From contig CM042148.1 of assembly GCA_023376005.1 (NCBI GenBank), positions 67,051,524 through 67,115,523 on the forward strand: DNA of 64,000 nt. Direction: 5' to 3'. This document shows, piece after piece, positions 28,501 to 36,640 of the stretch (the stretch's first letter is position 1; each line of letters opens with the position of its first letter). This stretch comes from Doryteuthis pealeii. Taxonomy: Eukaryota; Mollusca; Cephalopoda; Myopsida; Loliginidae. Position numbers and translations under genes: made by a program. The notes below the pieces were generated by a model. That model searched no databases. It was given only the letters and a program-made list of their open reading frames with translations, and had not been told where the DNA came from.

Positions 28501-31466
28501 TTTTTTTCTTTTTATTTCTTTTGTAAACAAATAGATTTCACATTTATTTCCAAAAAATAGTCAATTAAATGTTTTTCTACTTATGTCCAATCTTTTCTTC
28601 TTACAATAGTATAAAGTTAATAAATGTTAATAAAATTCAATTTTATTAAAATCTGAGTCTTTTTCAACCATGTTTCCTTGAATATGGTCACTCAGTAGTA
28701 ATAGCACTAAACCAAACTGTTTTGGTTTCATAAAATTTTTTGGTTAAACCACCCATCTCTATTGTTTGTATATCTTCGAAAATGTTTTTAATATTTCTTT
28801 TCTCTAATGAAACTTTTGTCCTCTAACATTAATTTTTTAATTATTTTTAGTGATTTTTGCCGTGGTGATATGTCCAAGAAACAGTTTAATAGTGCTGTTG
28901 GTCGTCTAAATCAAAATATCATGCACCTTTGTCTGTCACAAGGTGTACCATTTGACGAACTTACACCAATGTCACATTTACAGAATATTCAATTGTTACT
29001 GAATTCAGAATTACTTGGATGGTAAGAATTTTTTATATTGCAATTATACTTGTGATTTTTATATATACATATATTGGTTTGGATGTTGGTTTCGAAGGCT
29101 ATCACAATGCAAGTGTAAAGAAAAAATAAGGTAACAATGGTGTTGTTTGTTAACCTGTGATTTATTCTTAATATTTCGAGATAAAATCTCTTCAGAAGAA
29201 CACTGGAACTGAAGTAGCTGTCGTCTTCCTATGGCATTTTTTCAAAACCAACCTCCAAACTGATATATACACAATGCTTCAAGCAAATTATAAAACCCTT
29301 TTATATACATATATATTATACCGTAAATCCTTGAATATAATCCACACTTTTTTCCCAAAATTTAAAGGTCAAAATCCTTAGGGATGCTTACTATAGACAA
29401 GGTTAAAAATGTTAAATATTTTCTAATATCCGAGTCTCTATTTGCTGTTTGGCAAGGTTTATTCAGACGCATTTTTTTTCAGGAATCCCCAGCGTATTAT
29501 ACTCAAGGGCGGACTATACTCAAGCATTTTCTGTAATTTCTTTTATCATAAGTTACACTACCATAAACTTTGGGAACTTATTTAAAACTATATTAATATA
29601 AAAGTTCATTAACTGGATTCTAATTTAACTCTTAACATCCTGTTGAGATTTTTCTAAGTCCAGAGCATTCCTTTAAGGATATATAAAAAAAAATGGCTAA
29701 AAATGACCTTTGCATCTAAATTTACCTATTATTTCCCTTAAATCAAAGATTTCTACATATGTTTAATATTAACTTCAAATAAAGGCTATTGTTTGGGGCT
29801 GATTAGTTAAAATGAATGTGACTTCCAGCCGGGTGGTATATAGGACTTTAAGAGTTAATGATTAAAATGAAAATTGTTTTAAAATGTAAACAAATTTAAA
29901 TTTGCTTGAGTATAATTGATGTATTTCATTACTTAAATTGGTTCATATAATGATAAATAATTATATTTATAAAAGCTAATTTATTTAGGTAAGTATATTC
30001 CAAAATGTTTTTATGTCCCATGTTAGATGTGGCTTCATTTTTGTGTCCATATTTAGACAATGATCTTTGTTAGATATCACCACTAACACCTTAGAACAAC
30101 AAAGTGATGATATCTTATCACAATAAGTCAAATGTCAGATCCACACAAATGTAACCACTGCCTATTTTGGAGTCTCATAATATGATTTTCTTTTCTCATC
30201 TAGACATTTTTGAATAGGTATGCTAAAATTACCACTAAAAGTTATCACACTTTAATAGGAAATATAATATCAAACCAAGTTTCTTCTTCTTGTAGATATT
30301 CATATTTTTCTAGCTTATCTTCCTCAAAAGAAATCATTGATATATTTCAGGATATCAGCTGAAAAGATGAGATTATCTATATACACGATGTCCCAGAAGT
30401 TATACACCATCCTGGTTTTCAAAAATATACCTTTGTTGATTTCAAATCACTGTTATTGAGAATAATTATAATAAATGCTCAAATTGAGAGATAGAAAATT
30501 AATTGTCAATCACTATCAATGAATATGTTTTTGAAATAACTAAAGGTGTTATTTTTCAAAACCTGGATAATACATGACTTCTGGGACACCCTATATAATG
30601 AGCATGTATGTGTAGATATGTAAATATTAAAATGCATAAATATATAGATTGTGGCAGTTTTATTTGAATATTTGGTTATTTCCTATAACTCTAACCTAAA
30701 AAAAGGGGAACCACTCTGAATTAATTTTATCTGTTAATTAATCTATCCATTATTTTCCCATTAAACTAACCCTAAAACCGTCTTCTTTTTTCCTAGTAGA
30801 TCAATAAATAAATAATTTATCAGTCAAGAGTGGTTATATCTGTTGTATTTCCTTTTCTTTTTTTTTTTATTTATTTGTAAACAAATAGATTTCACATTTA
30901 TTTCCAAAAAATAGTGAATTAAATGTTTTTATACTTTTGTCCAATCTTTTCTTCTTACAATAGTATAAAGTTAATAAATGTTAATAAAAATTAAATTTTA
31001 TTAATAATCTGAAAGTCTTTTTCAACCATGTTTCCTTGAATATGGTCACTCAGTTTTTAGGTTGGAGTTATAGGAAATAACCAAATATTTTTTGCTTTTT
31101 TATGTACAATTATACTTTAAATATTTATGCAACATTTCTTTTTTTTTTTTTTTCTCTGCTAGTGAAGGCTCGTTTGAAGCACAATCTGATATAATTCAGT
31201 CCATTGAAAAAATCAGTTTATCTGATAACAGCGAAGATGAGCCAGAACTATCAACTGATGAACAGGATGCACATTTTGACTGGGAACGTGTGTGTTATGA
31301 AATTCCTGAAGTTGACCGTACTGGACAAGTGGCTTCTTATATTCCTAACATTGCTACTTCAGCAGGTATGGAGAGCCAGACAACCGCAGGTAGTATTATG
31401 TCAACAGCTGCAGCATCAGTAGCTTCCTTGTTCAGAGCGGCTGCAAGCCACTTTGAACATCGGTGA
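14877..31466 (+). CDS. ATG14: ATG14 (Barkor) homologue, nine exons
   Basis: ATG14 recruits the class III PI3-kinase VPS34 complex (with Beclin 1 and VPS15) to the ER and phagophore to start autophagosome formation. Nine exons join in phase to about 456 residues, counted from the first conserved-frame residue near 14966; the human protein has 492. In order, the product shows the N-terminal VAVERCPLC...CSSC pair of CxxC motifs (about residues 18-38), a long charged coiled-coil region (about 55-190), the conserved [15 protein letters not shown]...LSHIL block (about 259-285), [14 protein letters not shown] (about 306-319), an acidic linker, and the BATS-like amphipathic end [16 protein letters not shown]. 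Exons: 14918(start unclear)-15126, 19474-19536, 21214-21256, 22783-22864, 23720-23954, 26136-26296, 27236-27386, 28851-29021, 31163-31466. The family call is from recall of the human protein and is secure. Only the initiator codon is unresolved. Confidence 0.93.
14918..15126 (+). CDS. ATG14: ATG14 exon 1 (start codon unresolved)
   Basis: This exon encodes the paired CxxC motifs of the N-terminus (Cys at about 23, 26, 35 and 38). The conserved frame is open from 14918, just after an in-frame TAG at 14915-14917, but contains no ATG before the motif. The only plausible ATG, at 14877 ([14 protein letters not shown]), is in another frame and stops at 14925. The frames could be joined by a one-base assembly error, or by a tiny intron ending at the AG at 14963-14964. 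The donor is GTTAGT at 15127, phase 2. Confidence 0.85.
16658..16980 (+). mobile_element. Foldback element in ATG14 intron 1
   Basis: It starts near TTAGTATGTGGCCTACC and ends near GGTAGGCCACATACTATAA, its inverse. A second copy lies at about 19706-20140. The two share the interior from TAGAATTAAATAGATCTCTG to AATAAATTGCCTACTAC. Confidence 0.7.
17358..17730 (-). mobile_element. Short element related to 24110 and 50580
   Basis: In reverse sense it carries the blocks TTAAACTCTATCTGATGGTG (here read as its complement), the CCTATATGATTTTCCC stretch, and GGGCCACCTGTTGGCCGTGG. The same blocks occur in forward sense at 24110-24640. It lies in ATG14 intron 1. The LINE-like tail module of the other copies is missing here. 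Confidence 0.65.
17832..18070 (+). mobile_element. tRNA-derived SINE, family A
   Basis: The head has an A-box-like TTAGCTCAGTAGAGTG and a B-box-like GGTTTGATACT. A body shared with at least six other places in the window follows (GCGTATGAGTAGCACAGGGA, GTGAGGTGCTGATGGTAGGT, AAAAGGGGATAGACTCCCT). It ends at CCCCACCGACTTA. It lies in ATG14 intron 1. Confidence 0.85.
18176..18204. repeat. (TA)n microsatellite
   Basis: This is a pure TA run in intron 1. Similar runs are at about 18415-18434, 18619-18655, 18922-18940 and 19435-19455. Confidence 0.9.
18468..18621. repeat. Near-perfect palindrome, arms about 65 bp
   Basis: The left arm (18468-18535, beginning ATGATGTAGATAGAAGG) is repeated inverted at 18553-18621 with no mismatch that I can see, around a loop of about 17 bases. 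Both outer edges run into TA-rich tracts. Confidence 0.9.
19474..19536 (+). CDS. ATG14: ATG14 exon 2 (coiled coil)
   Basis: The acceptor is a long T-tract ending TTACAG, and the donor is GTATAT. The exon enters and leaves in phase 2 and encodes [20 protein letters not shown], the start of the coiled-coil region. Confidence 0.85.
19696..20140 (+). mobile_element. Second copy of the intron 1 foldback, with 53-bp tandem units
   Basis: The left end (TATAGTATGTGGCCTACC) is present about two and a half times as a tandem unit of about 53 bp between 19696 and 19820. The body then matches 16670-16980, ending near GGCCACATACTATAA. It lies in ATG14 intron 2. Confidence 0.7.
20318..20480 (-). mobile_element. 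tRNA-derived SINE, family B (fragment)
   Basis: In reverse sense it has TTGGGAAAGGTATGAAT, CAGCTATGGGTAAATAATAG and the TTCAAACCTG block. These are shared with the longer copies at 56540 and 62386. The tRNA-like head is missing. Confidence 0.7.
21214..21256 (+). CDS. ATG14: ATG14 exon 3 (coiled coil)
   Basis: This 43-base exon has acceptor TTTCAG and donor GTAATG. It enters in phase 2 and leaves in phase 0. It encodes [14 protein letters not shown], which matches the 'AMEGKWITDQL' stretch of the human protein in position and character. Confidence 0.82.
21502..21561. repeat. (GT)n(AT)n microsatellite
   Basis: A GT run passes directly into an AT run, immediately left of the palindrome at 21562. 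Confidence 0.9.
21562..21882. repeat. Long palindrome, arms about 130 bp
   Basis: The left arm (from TGAATTTAACATTTTG to CGGTTTTATCCCGTCTC read inversely) matches the right arm almost base for base around a loop of about 55 bases near 21695-21750. It is in ATG14 intron 3. The open frame across it is an artefact. Confidence 0.9.
21985..22222. mobile_element. Foldback element with telomere-like core, copy 1
   Basis: The arms GCACCCCTTTTTGATCTCG and CGAGATCAAAAAGGGGTGC are exact inverses. A centre with GTTAGGGTTAGGGGTTAG follows the left arm. The flanks (GGACCAAATTACTT and GGTCATATGG) are also partly inverted. It lies in intron 3. Confidence 0.8.
22499..22726. mobile_element. Foldback element with telomere-like core, copy 2
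   Basis: Outer ends GGACCATATGAC and GTCATATGGTCC are exact inverses. It has the inner TTTACACCGTCAAAATCCGG arm and the centre TAGGGGTTAGGTTTAGGGG. It ends about 55 bp before ATG14 exon 4. Confidence 0.8.
22783..22864 (+). CDS. ATG14: ATG14 exon 4 (coiled coil)
   Basis: The acceptor is TTCTTTAG and the donor GTTGGT. It runs from phase 0 to phase 1. The peptide [20 protein letters not shown] is strongly heptad-like. Confidence 0.85.
23025..23345. mobile_element. Foldback MITE, AAACGTTGTACA family, copy 1
   Basis: The ends (GAGATGAGGCTTGATAATTA and its inverse near 23325) are inverted. The interior has CCTTCTTCAGGTATTT against the reverse AAATACTTGAAGAAGG. A related shorter fragment follows at 23510-23615 and another copy lies at 53985-54305. 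Open frames across these come from the palindrome. Confidence 0.75.
23510..23615. mobile_element. Fragment of the same foldback MITE
   Basis: CCTGAAGAAGGCTGGAGGGC, then ACCAAAACGTTGTGCAGATA and CAATGAAGATGAGGA, match the right arm of the element at 23025. It ends about 100 bp before ATG14 exon 5. Confidence 0.7.
23720..23954 (+). CDS. ATG14: ATG14 exon 5 (coiled coil, FPI motif)
   Basis: The acceptor is TTTTTTAG and the donor GTAAAC. It runs from phase 1 to phase 2. The exon is lysine-, arginine- and glutamate-rich and ends in ...[13 protein letters not shown], which matches the conserved SVIFPIEEV block of ATG14. Confidence 0.9.
24067..24894. mobile_element. GGTAATCTGAACATTAGC foldback, split by an insertion
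   Basis: The left terminus GGTAATCTGAACATTAGC is at 24067 and its exact inverse ends at 24894. The left arm breaks off at about 24109, where about 510 bp of another repeat are inserted. It resumes at about 24650 with TTTGTTTATTTCACTTTG, and part of the left arm is deleted. It lies in ATG14 intron 5. Confidence 0.8.
24110..24640 (+). mobile_element. Short non-autonomous element with LINE-type tail, inserted in a foldback
   Basis: The body contains GGCCACCTGTTGGCCGTGGG, CTAGACGGGCGGTCAGAG and TTAAACTCTATCTGATGGTG. It ends with TAAATGACCCACTGAGGTTG, ATATGCCGTAAAACAAAC and (AAACC)n. The tail matches the 3' flank of the LINE remnant at 42345-42690. It is probably a SINE, although no clear tRNA boxes are seen. 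Confidence 0.65.
25324..25443. repeat. Palindrome, arms about 45 bp
   Basis: TGTTAAACTCTGCTGAC at the left is inverted at the right (GTCAGCAGAGTTTAACA) with a few mismatches inside the arms. A (CA)n run follows at 25470-25506. Confidence 0.8.
25507..25885 (-). mobile_element. Helitron-like element, second family (copy of 61982)
   Basis: Read on the minus strand it matches the element at 61982-62380. It runs from AAAGGGCAGTTTGTATGTATG through TTTAGTATTTTGAATAGGAG to the terminal hairpin TTTACCCAGGCAACACTGGG. The terminal CTAG has mutated to TTAG. It lies in ATG14 intron 5. Confidence 0.65.
26136..26296 (+). CDS. ATG14: ATG14 exon 6
   Basis: The acceptor is TTTTTCAG and the donor GTAGGT. It runs from phase 2 to phase 1. 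It encodes [20 protein letters not shown] and ends with [13 protein letters not shown], which corresponds to the LPNNGDYSAYYSW block of vertebrate ATG14. Confidence 0.9.
26515..26882. mobile_element. GGTAATCTGAACATTAGC foldback, intact copy
   Basis: About 368 bp form two long inverted arms. The outer ends are GGTAATATGAACATTAGC and GCTAATGTTCAGATTACC, and the central arms contain TTCTTAATTGTGCTTGCAC. It sits in ATG14 intron 6. Confidence 0.85.
26904..27137 (+). mobile_element. TTAA-flanked MITE, copy 1
   Basis: This is an about 235-bp element ending GGATGTTAAGAGTTAA. Its left end is eroded (TTTAACATCCTG) compared with copies that begin TTAACTCTTAACATCCTG. It lies in ATG14 intron 6, about 100 bp before exon 7. 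Confidence 0.8.
27236..27386 (+). CDS. ATG14: ATG14 exon 7 (core conserved block)
   Basis: The acceptor is GTTTTAG and the donor is a consensus GTAAGTAT. It runs from phase 1 to phase 2. It encodes [17 protein letters not shown] and [12 protein letters not shown], the most conserved segment of the family. Confidence 0.95.
27691..27944. mobile_element. Foldback element with telomere-like core, copy 3
   Basis: The ends TTGGACCAAGTTACTTTTAAG and CTTAAAGGTCCAA are inverted. The centre holds TTAGGGTTAGGGATTAGGG. It lies in ATG14 intron 7. Confidence 0.75.
28324..28700 (+). repeat. Copy of the element present in intron 8
   Basis: It matches 30663-31060 from GTTATTTCCTATAACTC to ATATGGTCACTCAG, including CAAATAGATTTCACATTT and TCTTTTCTTCTTACAATAG. 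It lies in ATG14 intron 7 and lacks the terminal inverted end that the intron 8 copy keeps. Confidence 0.8.
28851..29021 (+). CDS. ATG14: ATG14 exon 8
   Basis: The acceptor is ATTTTTAG and the donor GTAAGA, both in phase 2. It encodes [19 protein letters not shown] and the [13 protein letters not shown] block. Confidence 0.93.
29076..29290 (+). repeat. Dispersed repeat related to 55721-55890
   Basis: The shared block is GGTTTCGAAGGCTATCACAA, TGCAAGTGTAAAGAAAAA and GTTAACCTGTGA. AAACCAACCTCCAAAC, near the right end, is the inverse of the left end. Confidence 0.6.
29625..29858 (+). mobile_element. TTAA-flanked MITE, copy 2
   Basis: It begins TTAACTCTTAACATCCTG and ends AGGACTTTAAGAGTTAA. It lies in ATG14 intron 8. 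Confidence 0.85.
30380..30597. mobile_element. mariner-like MITE
   Basis: The ends ATGTCCCAGAAGTTATACAC and GACTTCTGGGACACCCTATA are imperfect inverses of the 'gggtgtccc' type common in mariner elements. Second-order inverted arms (TTTTCAAAAAT, ATTTTTCAAAA) lie inside. It lies in ATG14 intron 8. Confidence 0.6.
30663..31085. mobile_element. Foldback element just upstream of ATG14 exon 9
   Basis: TTGGTTATTTCCTATAACTC at the left and GAGTTATAGGAAATAACCAA at the right are exact inverses. It ends less than 80 bp before the exon 9 acceptor. Shorter relatives lie at 28324, 34087 and 60673. Confidence 0.8.
31163..31466 (+). CDS. ATG14: ATG14 exon 9 with BATS-like C-terminus and stop
   Basis: A T-rich tract and CTGCTAG acceptor lead into a 304-base terminal exon that stops at TGA 31464-31466. 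It has a serine/acid-rich linker ([19 protein letters not shown]), the FDWERV...IP motif, and the terminal amphipathic [16 protein letters not shown]. In the human protein that last region senses curved PI3P membranes. A possible variant polyadenylation signal ATTAAA is at 31825-31830. Confidence 0.93.
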
Positions 31467-32041
31467 TACACACATGAACTTACAAAGTAACATAACATTT
31501 GTGTGTAGAAAAGACTTGAATTATCTACATGATTTTTTTTTTTGTAACCATTTTTGGTCTCTGAATAGTCAATTTCTTGTATTTTTTATTTTTTATTTTT
31601 GTTTAAACATTGTTACAAAGGCTTAACATTTTTGTACCAAGTTCTCTCATTTACATTATGTTTGCTTGTAAATTAGTGAATATAAAATATATCTACCTAC
31701 TTGTTTTCTTTTTCTTTACATTGATAAGTAATCATGAAATGTGAAAAACAATTCATGATTTAGTTGTCTATTGATATTTTTTTCTCAATTTTAAAAACGT
31801 TCAATGAACGAAAACTTTTTCTCTATTAAAATTAGTTTCCGTTTGGAATTGAGAAACTTTTTTTTTTTTTTTTTTTTTTTCTATACCTGCATTTGTGTAC
31901 ACTCTTCAGAACAAGGCTGTAAGCTTCAAATGAAGTTTAAAGTTATATCTCAAGATCTTGTTATTTCAGTTAGTCTATACCATCTTAATACACTAGGGAT
32001 ATTTAATATTCATTTCCTCTTAATAGTCAAAAAGTAAGTAA

Positions 32042-32281
32042 AGTCGTCGGGGTGGCCTAATGTCAGTACCAGCCAATCAGTGCGGGGGTCTATCCCCTTT
32101 TCACTAGTGCTAGACCAAGGAGATTGTTTTTGCATCTGAGGTGGAGCGCCACACCTATCAGCTCCTTACTTTACCGCACAGATCCCTGTGCTACTCATAC
32201 GCTGAGTTGACGAGGGCCGGTATCGAACTAAGAACCTTGCAGTTTCTAGCCAACGCTCTACCAACTGAGCTAACCCGGCCT
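32042..32281 (-). mobile_element. tRNA-derived SINE, family A
   Basis: This is a full-length minus-strand copy. The head at the right end contains GGCCGGGTTAGCTCAGTTGG on the minus strand. The tail at the left is GGCCACCCCGACGACTTTAC. It lies about 575 bp downstream of the ATG14 stop. Confidence 0.85.
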
Positions 32282-32317
32282 CTTAATAGTAACTGATATC
32301 AATAAGAAATAGAATTC

Positions 32318-32355
<38 letters not shown>
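32282..32355. repeat. Poly(T) run
   Basis: A T homopolymer of about 34 bases lies right of the SINE. Confidence 0.8.
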
Positions 32356-32357
<2 letters not shown>

Positions 32358-32629
32358 ATGCTGCTTTGTCTTAAAGAAATATTCTGAATATTATATCAGA
32401 TATTGGATATCAATTATGAATATGTAAAATGTATTTTCCATTTTGTTTGTTAATGTAAAATTATGAAATTTAGTTACAATAATATTAAAAGAACATGAAC
32501 TTAACTAGTTTAATGTGTTTGATAGAACCTTTGAGAATTTCAAATAAGAATGCAGTTTTTAATTCAAAATGTGGGCAACTAAATGTTACAAATAGAAAAA
32601 ATATTAATTTGGATATAATATAAAAAAAT

Positions 32630-32745
32630 CTTTTGAAACATATTTTTTATATTAATTTGGATATAATATAAAAAATCTTTTGAAACATTTTTTATATTAA
32701 TTTGGATATAATATAAAAAAATCTTTTGAAACATTTTTTTACATC
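32630..32745. repeat. Tandem repeat, about 47-bp unit, three copies
   Basis: The unit contains TTTGGATATAATATAAAAAA and TCTTTTGAAACA, and repeats nearly exactly. Confidence 0.9.
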
Positions 32746-33129
32746 AGAAGTATTTTAACGTATTCAAATAAAAAGAAAAATAGTTTAATTTTTTTCTTCT
32801 TCACATTTAAATCAAAATTTATCTGAAAAATTCTTTATCATAAAGATTCATATTTTAATGGTTTATCCAAAAGTAAAGAATAAAGAAACACTAAATTTTC
32901 TTCCATGAATGACAAAAAGCTTAAATGGTGCATTCTGCTGTTGTGATCTGGGACAAATCATCTGGAGATTTAAATGAGGTATTGGATACTATGGTTTTCT
33001 TTTCATTTGTTTCACTCAACTAAGACAATAAATTCTAATACAACCAAAGTCTCTCATCTTGGAAAAGGAAGAAGGGGTTTTGTCTGTCAAAATAAAATCT
33101 GGCTTAAACCATTCTTTCTTGCATTTGTC

Positions 33130-33275
33130 AATATTTACATTGTTCAATTAATTGAAAAGATCAGTTTATCTGATACCAAGATGAACCAGAACCTGACAAA
33201 CAGAATGAACATGTTATGAAATTTCTGAAGTTTACCATACTTGAATAAGCAGGAATGGAGAAACAATAACTTCCA
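33130..33275 (+). pseudogene. Decayed partial duplicate of ATG14 exon 9
   Basis: The stretch encoding LIEKISLSD in exon 9 (31199-31228) recurs at about 33147-33180 with only a few base changes. Matches then continue through AAGATGA-CCAGAAC, TTATGAAATT-CTGAAGTT and GCAGG-ATGGAGA, with gaps. Reading frame is lost after ISLSD, and a stop follows at NML. It lies 1.7 kb downstream of the true exon. Confidence 0.7.
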
Positions 33276-33724
33276 ATTTATTGCTCTTGGTTTGAAATGA
33301 TTTTAACACTTAGAATACAAAACTATGGATTTTAACGGATTTCTTATTTAATCATTTCTACAAAAAATACACTGTATTTTCAATAAGATATTGAATTGGT
33401 TTTATTTTAAACAATCTTTATGAATAAATTTTTTTTTTTTTTTTTTTTTTTGCAACAAAGTTTGATTTGAAATTCTGATTAAAGATGGTATACACAACTG
33501 AATAGGGAAAATTTGAATGATTAATACATTATAAAATGTATGGTTATTGAACAATTTTTTTAATTTCAGTTTGAATTTTGAACTTGCTTCAGCAGCCATA
33601 AACTCAAATGTAAAGTCACTGTATTTATAAATAAGTGGAATACCTGAAGTTATCTCCCTTCAGAAATCCAGGTGAGCGTGAATTCGCACACACCACATTA
33701 TTAAAAATTGGACTGGAAATTGCT

Positions 33725-33953
33725 TTAACTCTTAACATCCTGTTCAGAATTTTCCAAGTCCAGAGCCCTGTTCTTATAAGGATTTATCAAAAAATGACCT
33801 TTTCATTTAAAGTTACCTGTTATTTTCCTTAAATCAAAGACTTCTAAATATATTTAATATTACATTTAAACAAAGGCTATTTGGGGTGGATTAGGAAAAC
33901 GAATGTGACTTCTGGCCGGATGGAATGAGGTGGTATAGGACGTTAAGAGTTAA
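33725..33953 (+). mobile_element. TTAA-flanked MITE, copy 3
   Basis: It begins TTAACTCTTAACATCCTG and ends GGACGTTAAGAGTTAA. The interior CCAGAGCCCTGTTC and TTCTAAATATATTTAATATT is shared with the other copies. Confidence 0.85.
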
Positions 33954-34086
33954 TCTACAAATCGGGTATTGCATTCACCAGGTGCTATTTTTGTTATCTT
34001 ATGATAAACATTCAGAAATCAGATTATAATACAGAAAATTATTTGCAACTGAATAACGGAAATTACTCTATGATTAGAATTTAAGG

Positions 34087-34240
34087 TTATTTCCTATAAG
34101 TCTAACATGATCAAACTGATTATTTATTTTCCCATTAAACTAACCCTAACCCCATCTTCTTTTTTCCTAGTAGATCAATAAATAATGTATGTCAAGAGTG
34201 GTTCCCCTTTGATCATGTTAGACTTATAGGAAATAACCGA
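34087..34240. mobile_element. Short foldback related to 30663
   Basis: GGTTATTTCCTATAAGTCTA and its exact inverse bound an interior with TTTCCCATTAAACTAACCCT and TTTTTTCCTAGTAGATC. Confidence 0.8.
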
Positions 34241-35264
34241 ATTTAATAGACCTTACTTTGCAGGAAAAAATCAGATCAATTATAATTTCAGGGTAAATGT
34301 GAATTCATTCACACGCACGCATGCATACATACATACATACACACACTATTACTTTAAAGTGACAAATTTGACTGGAAATTGTTTTATTCTCAAATTGAGA
34401 GCATAACAGTAGTGTGCTTAACAAAAAAATCTCATGATGTACTGTATATATTTCTCAATGTTTCTGAAAGAATCTTGAATGGATATGAAAATCCATAAGA
34501 CATACATGATAAACATAGAAAAAAAAATGACATACATTATAAGATGACATAAGATTGGTATTACATTTAAGCAGTACAAATACACATTACAAAATAAGAT
34601 TTCAGCAATAAATGAAGTGATTTATACACTTCAATTGATTTGAAATTATACAAAATTGAATTAATTTACCATTGGAGCAATGAATTACAAGTGAGAATAT
34701 CAAAAAGATATTGTCATAACAATGTTATAACCAAAGATCAACATAAAACACAGAATTTATTTTAATCTTGAGTTTCACTCATTATTTTATCTTGATAATG
34801 TTTTTATGCAGTAAAGCATTAATAAAAATAAATTTATAGTTTTCAGTGGACTTATTTTGTTTATTATTCACATATTTTTGCTTTACCATTATTAATACTT
34901 TTTTTTTGTAGCTATATACATATATACATACATGTGTTACATTTTCAATTGCTGTTGTTACTACTTATCTATCTATCTTCCTTGGAACACATCACACTCT
35001 AAGGAAGAAGGGATAAATATAGTAACCCAAGTGAAACCTACCCCCCCCCTCCCTATCCAAATGTGGATGCTTTTATTACAGGTCAGCAAGCAAACATGGT
35101 TTATGAATATTTATAAAAAGAAAGGAGACTCATTAATACCGCCACACTTTATAAGACTTTACTCCTACACCCACTACCTACCTAGGAGTGTAAAGTGTAT
35201 GTCACAGGGGAAAAGGGATAATTATATTTATCTATAAAAGACCTTCACTCATGTAAGTAAAGTA

Positions 35265-35508
35265 AAGTCGTCAGGGCGGCCTAATGTCGGCATCAGCCAT
35301 GCAGCGAGGGAGTCTATCCCCTTTTCATTAGCGCTAGACCAAGGAGATTATTTTAGCGTTTGAGGTGTAGCACCACACCTACCATCAGCTCCTTACTTTA
35401 CCGCACATCCCTGTGCTACTCATACGCTGAGTTGGCGAGGGCGTGTATCAAACTAGGAACCTTGTGGTTTCTAGCCGAACGCTCTACCGACTGAGCTAAC
35501 CCTGCCCC
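35265..35508 (-). mobile_element. tRNA-derived SINE, family A
   Basis: This is a minus-strand copy. The left-end tail GTAAGTAAAGTAAAGTCG suggests a short tandem 3' tail of the (TTAC)n kind. A (TA)n tract follows on the right at 35518-35544. Confidence 0.85.
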
Positions 35509-35512
35509 TCAA

Positions 35513-35549
<37 letters not shown>

Positions 35550-35904
35550 ATAAATAAAAAGACCTGCACCAATAATGTTAAAATGAAAGTAATGCAATCC
35601 AACAATATAGAAAGCCAAGGCATTAAAAGGAGAATTGCTTTTACAAAGAATATTGTTTATCATGAAATTATAAAGGAGTAAAATATTCTTGGTAATTTCA
35701 TTTGTTTAATTTATCTTATATGGTATACAGACTGTACCTGGAATGCAACTTAAATCATTGTCAAATTCTATTTTAAAATTTATTGAATATATATATATAT
35801 ATACTATAGTGTGAGATGGTCACTGTTTCAGCTTTTGCTGGAATGGTGTACCAAAGGCAGTATTATTGGTAGAGTGATCAATATAAAATAGAGCTGTTAT
35901 ATAA

Positions 35905-36111
35905 CATAAGATAAATATATAAAGGTTTTACATATCTATTAGGTGACAAAGGAACATTCACAACCATATTGGTTTCATGCGATGCAATCATCAGGTGAAG
36001 ATGTTTAACATCTTCACCTGATGATTGCATCGCATGAAACCAATATGGTTGTGAATGTTTCTTTGTCACCTAATAAATAGATATGTAAAACCTTTATATA
36101 TTTATCTTATA
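35905..36111. repeat. Near-perfect palindrome, arms about 100 bp, almost no loop
   Basis: The symmetry centre is near 36008 (GATGTTTAACATC). The arms carry CACCTGATGATTGCATCG and CATATTGGTTTCATGCGATG in inverse order. TA-rich DNA lies on the right side. Confidence 0.9.
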
Positions 36112-36181
36112 TTATATATATACCTAATAAAAAAATATAACCTGACAATAAAAAAATACTTAGATGGAAAAATTGATTCTA

Positions 36182-36392
36182 CAGGGTGTCCACAAAGTCT
36201 TGAAACATTTTTAAATAAACATTTAATAACTCACATTATACAAATGATAAAATCTTTTTATAAAAAACATAGAAGTTCAACTCTTAAAGGTTCAATATTA
36301 ATGTATTTTTTTTTATTATTGCACTTCAACATGACCACAATCTTTGTTGATACATTTTCAACCTGTAGCAGGACTTTACGGACACCCTTTTG
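36182..36392. mobile_element. mariner/Tc1-like MITE with TA flanks
   Basis: It begins CAGGGTGTCCACAAAGTC and ends GACTTTACGGACACCCTT. Both ends are flanked by TA (36180-36181 and 36393-36394), as expected for a mariner-type insertion. No transposase is present. Confidence 0.7.
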
Positions 36393-36640
36393 TAAGTAAA
36401 TATAATTCTTATATTTTAGGAGAATTTTTAACTTTTTACATGAATTGTTCACAAATCTCAAGGTTGATAACAGAATTGCAACCAAAAATAATTATAAAAG
36501 CTATCAACAAAATAATCCCCCCCCAAAAAAAAAAGTGATATGTATATGATAACTAATCCTATTAAAAAAAGTAACAAACTTGTTTGTTGCTGGAAGAAGC
36601 AGCTGATTTGGCAAAACACCAGTCTATATTATTTAGAATA

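Noticed and set aside
31204..31422. Second frame inside ATG14 exon 9
   Set aside because: It is a shadow of the real exon, which carries the conserved C-terminus in the other frame.
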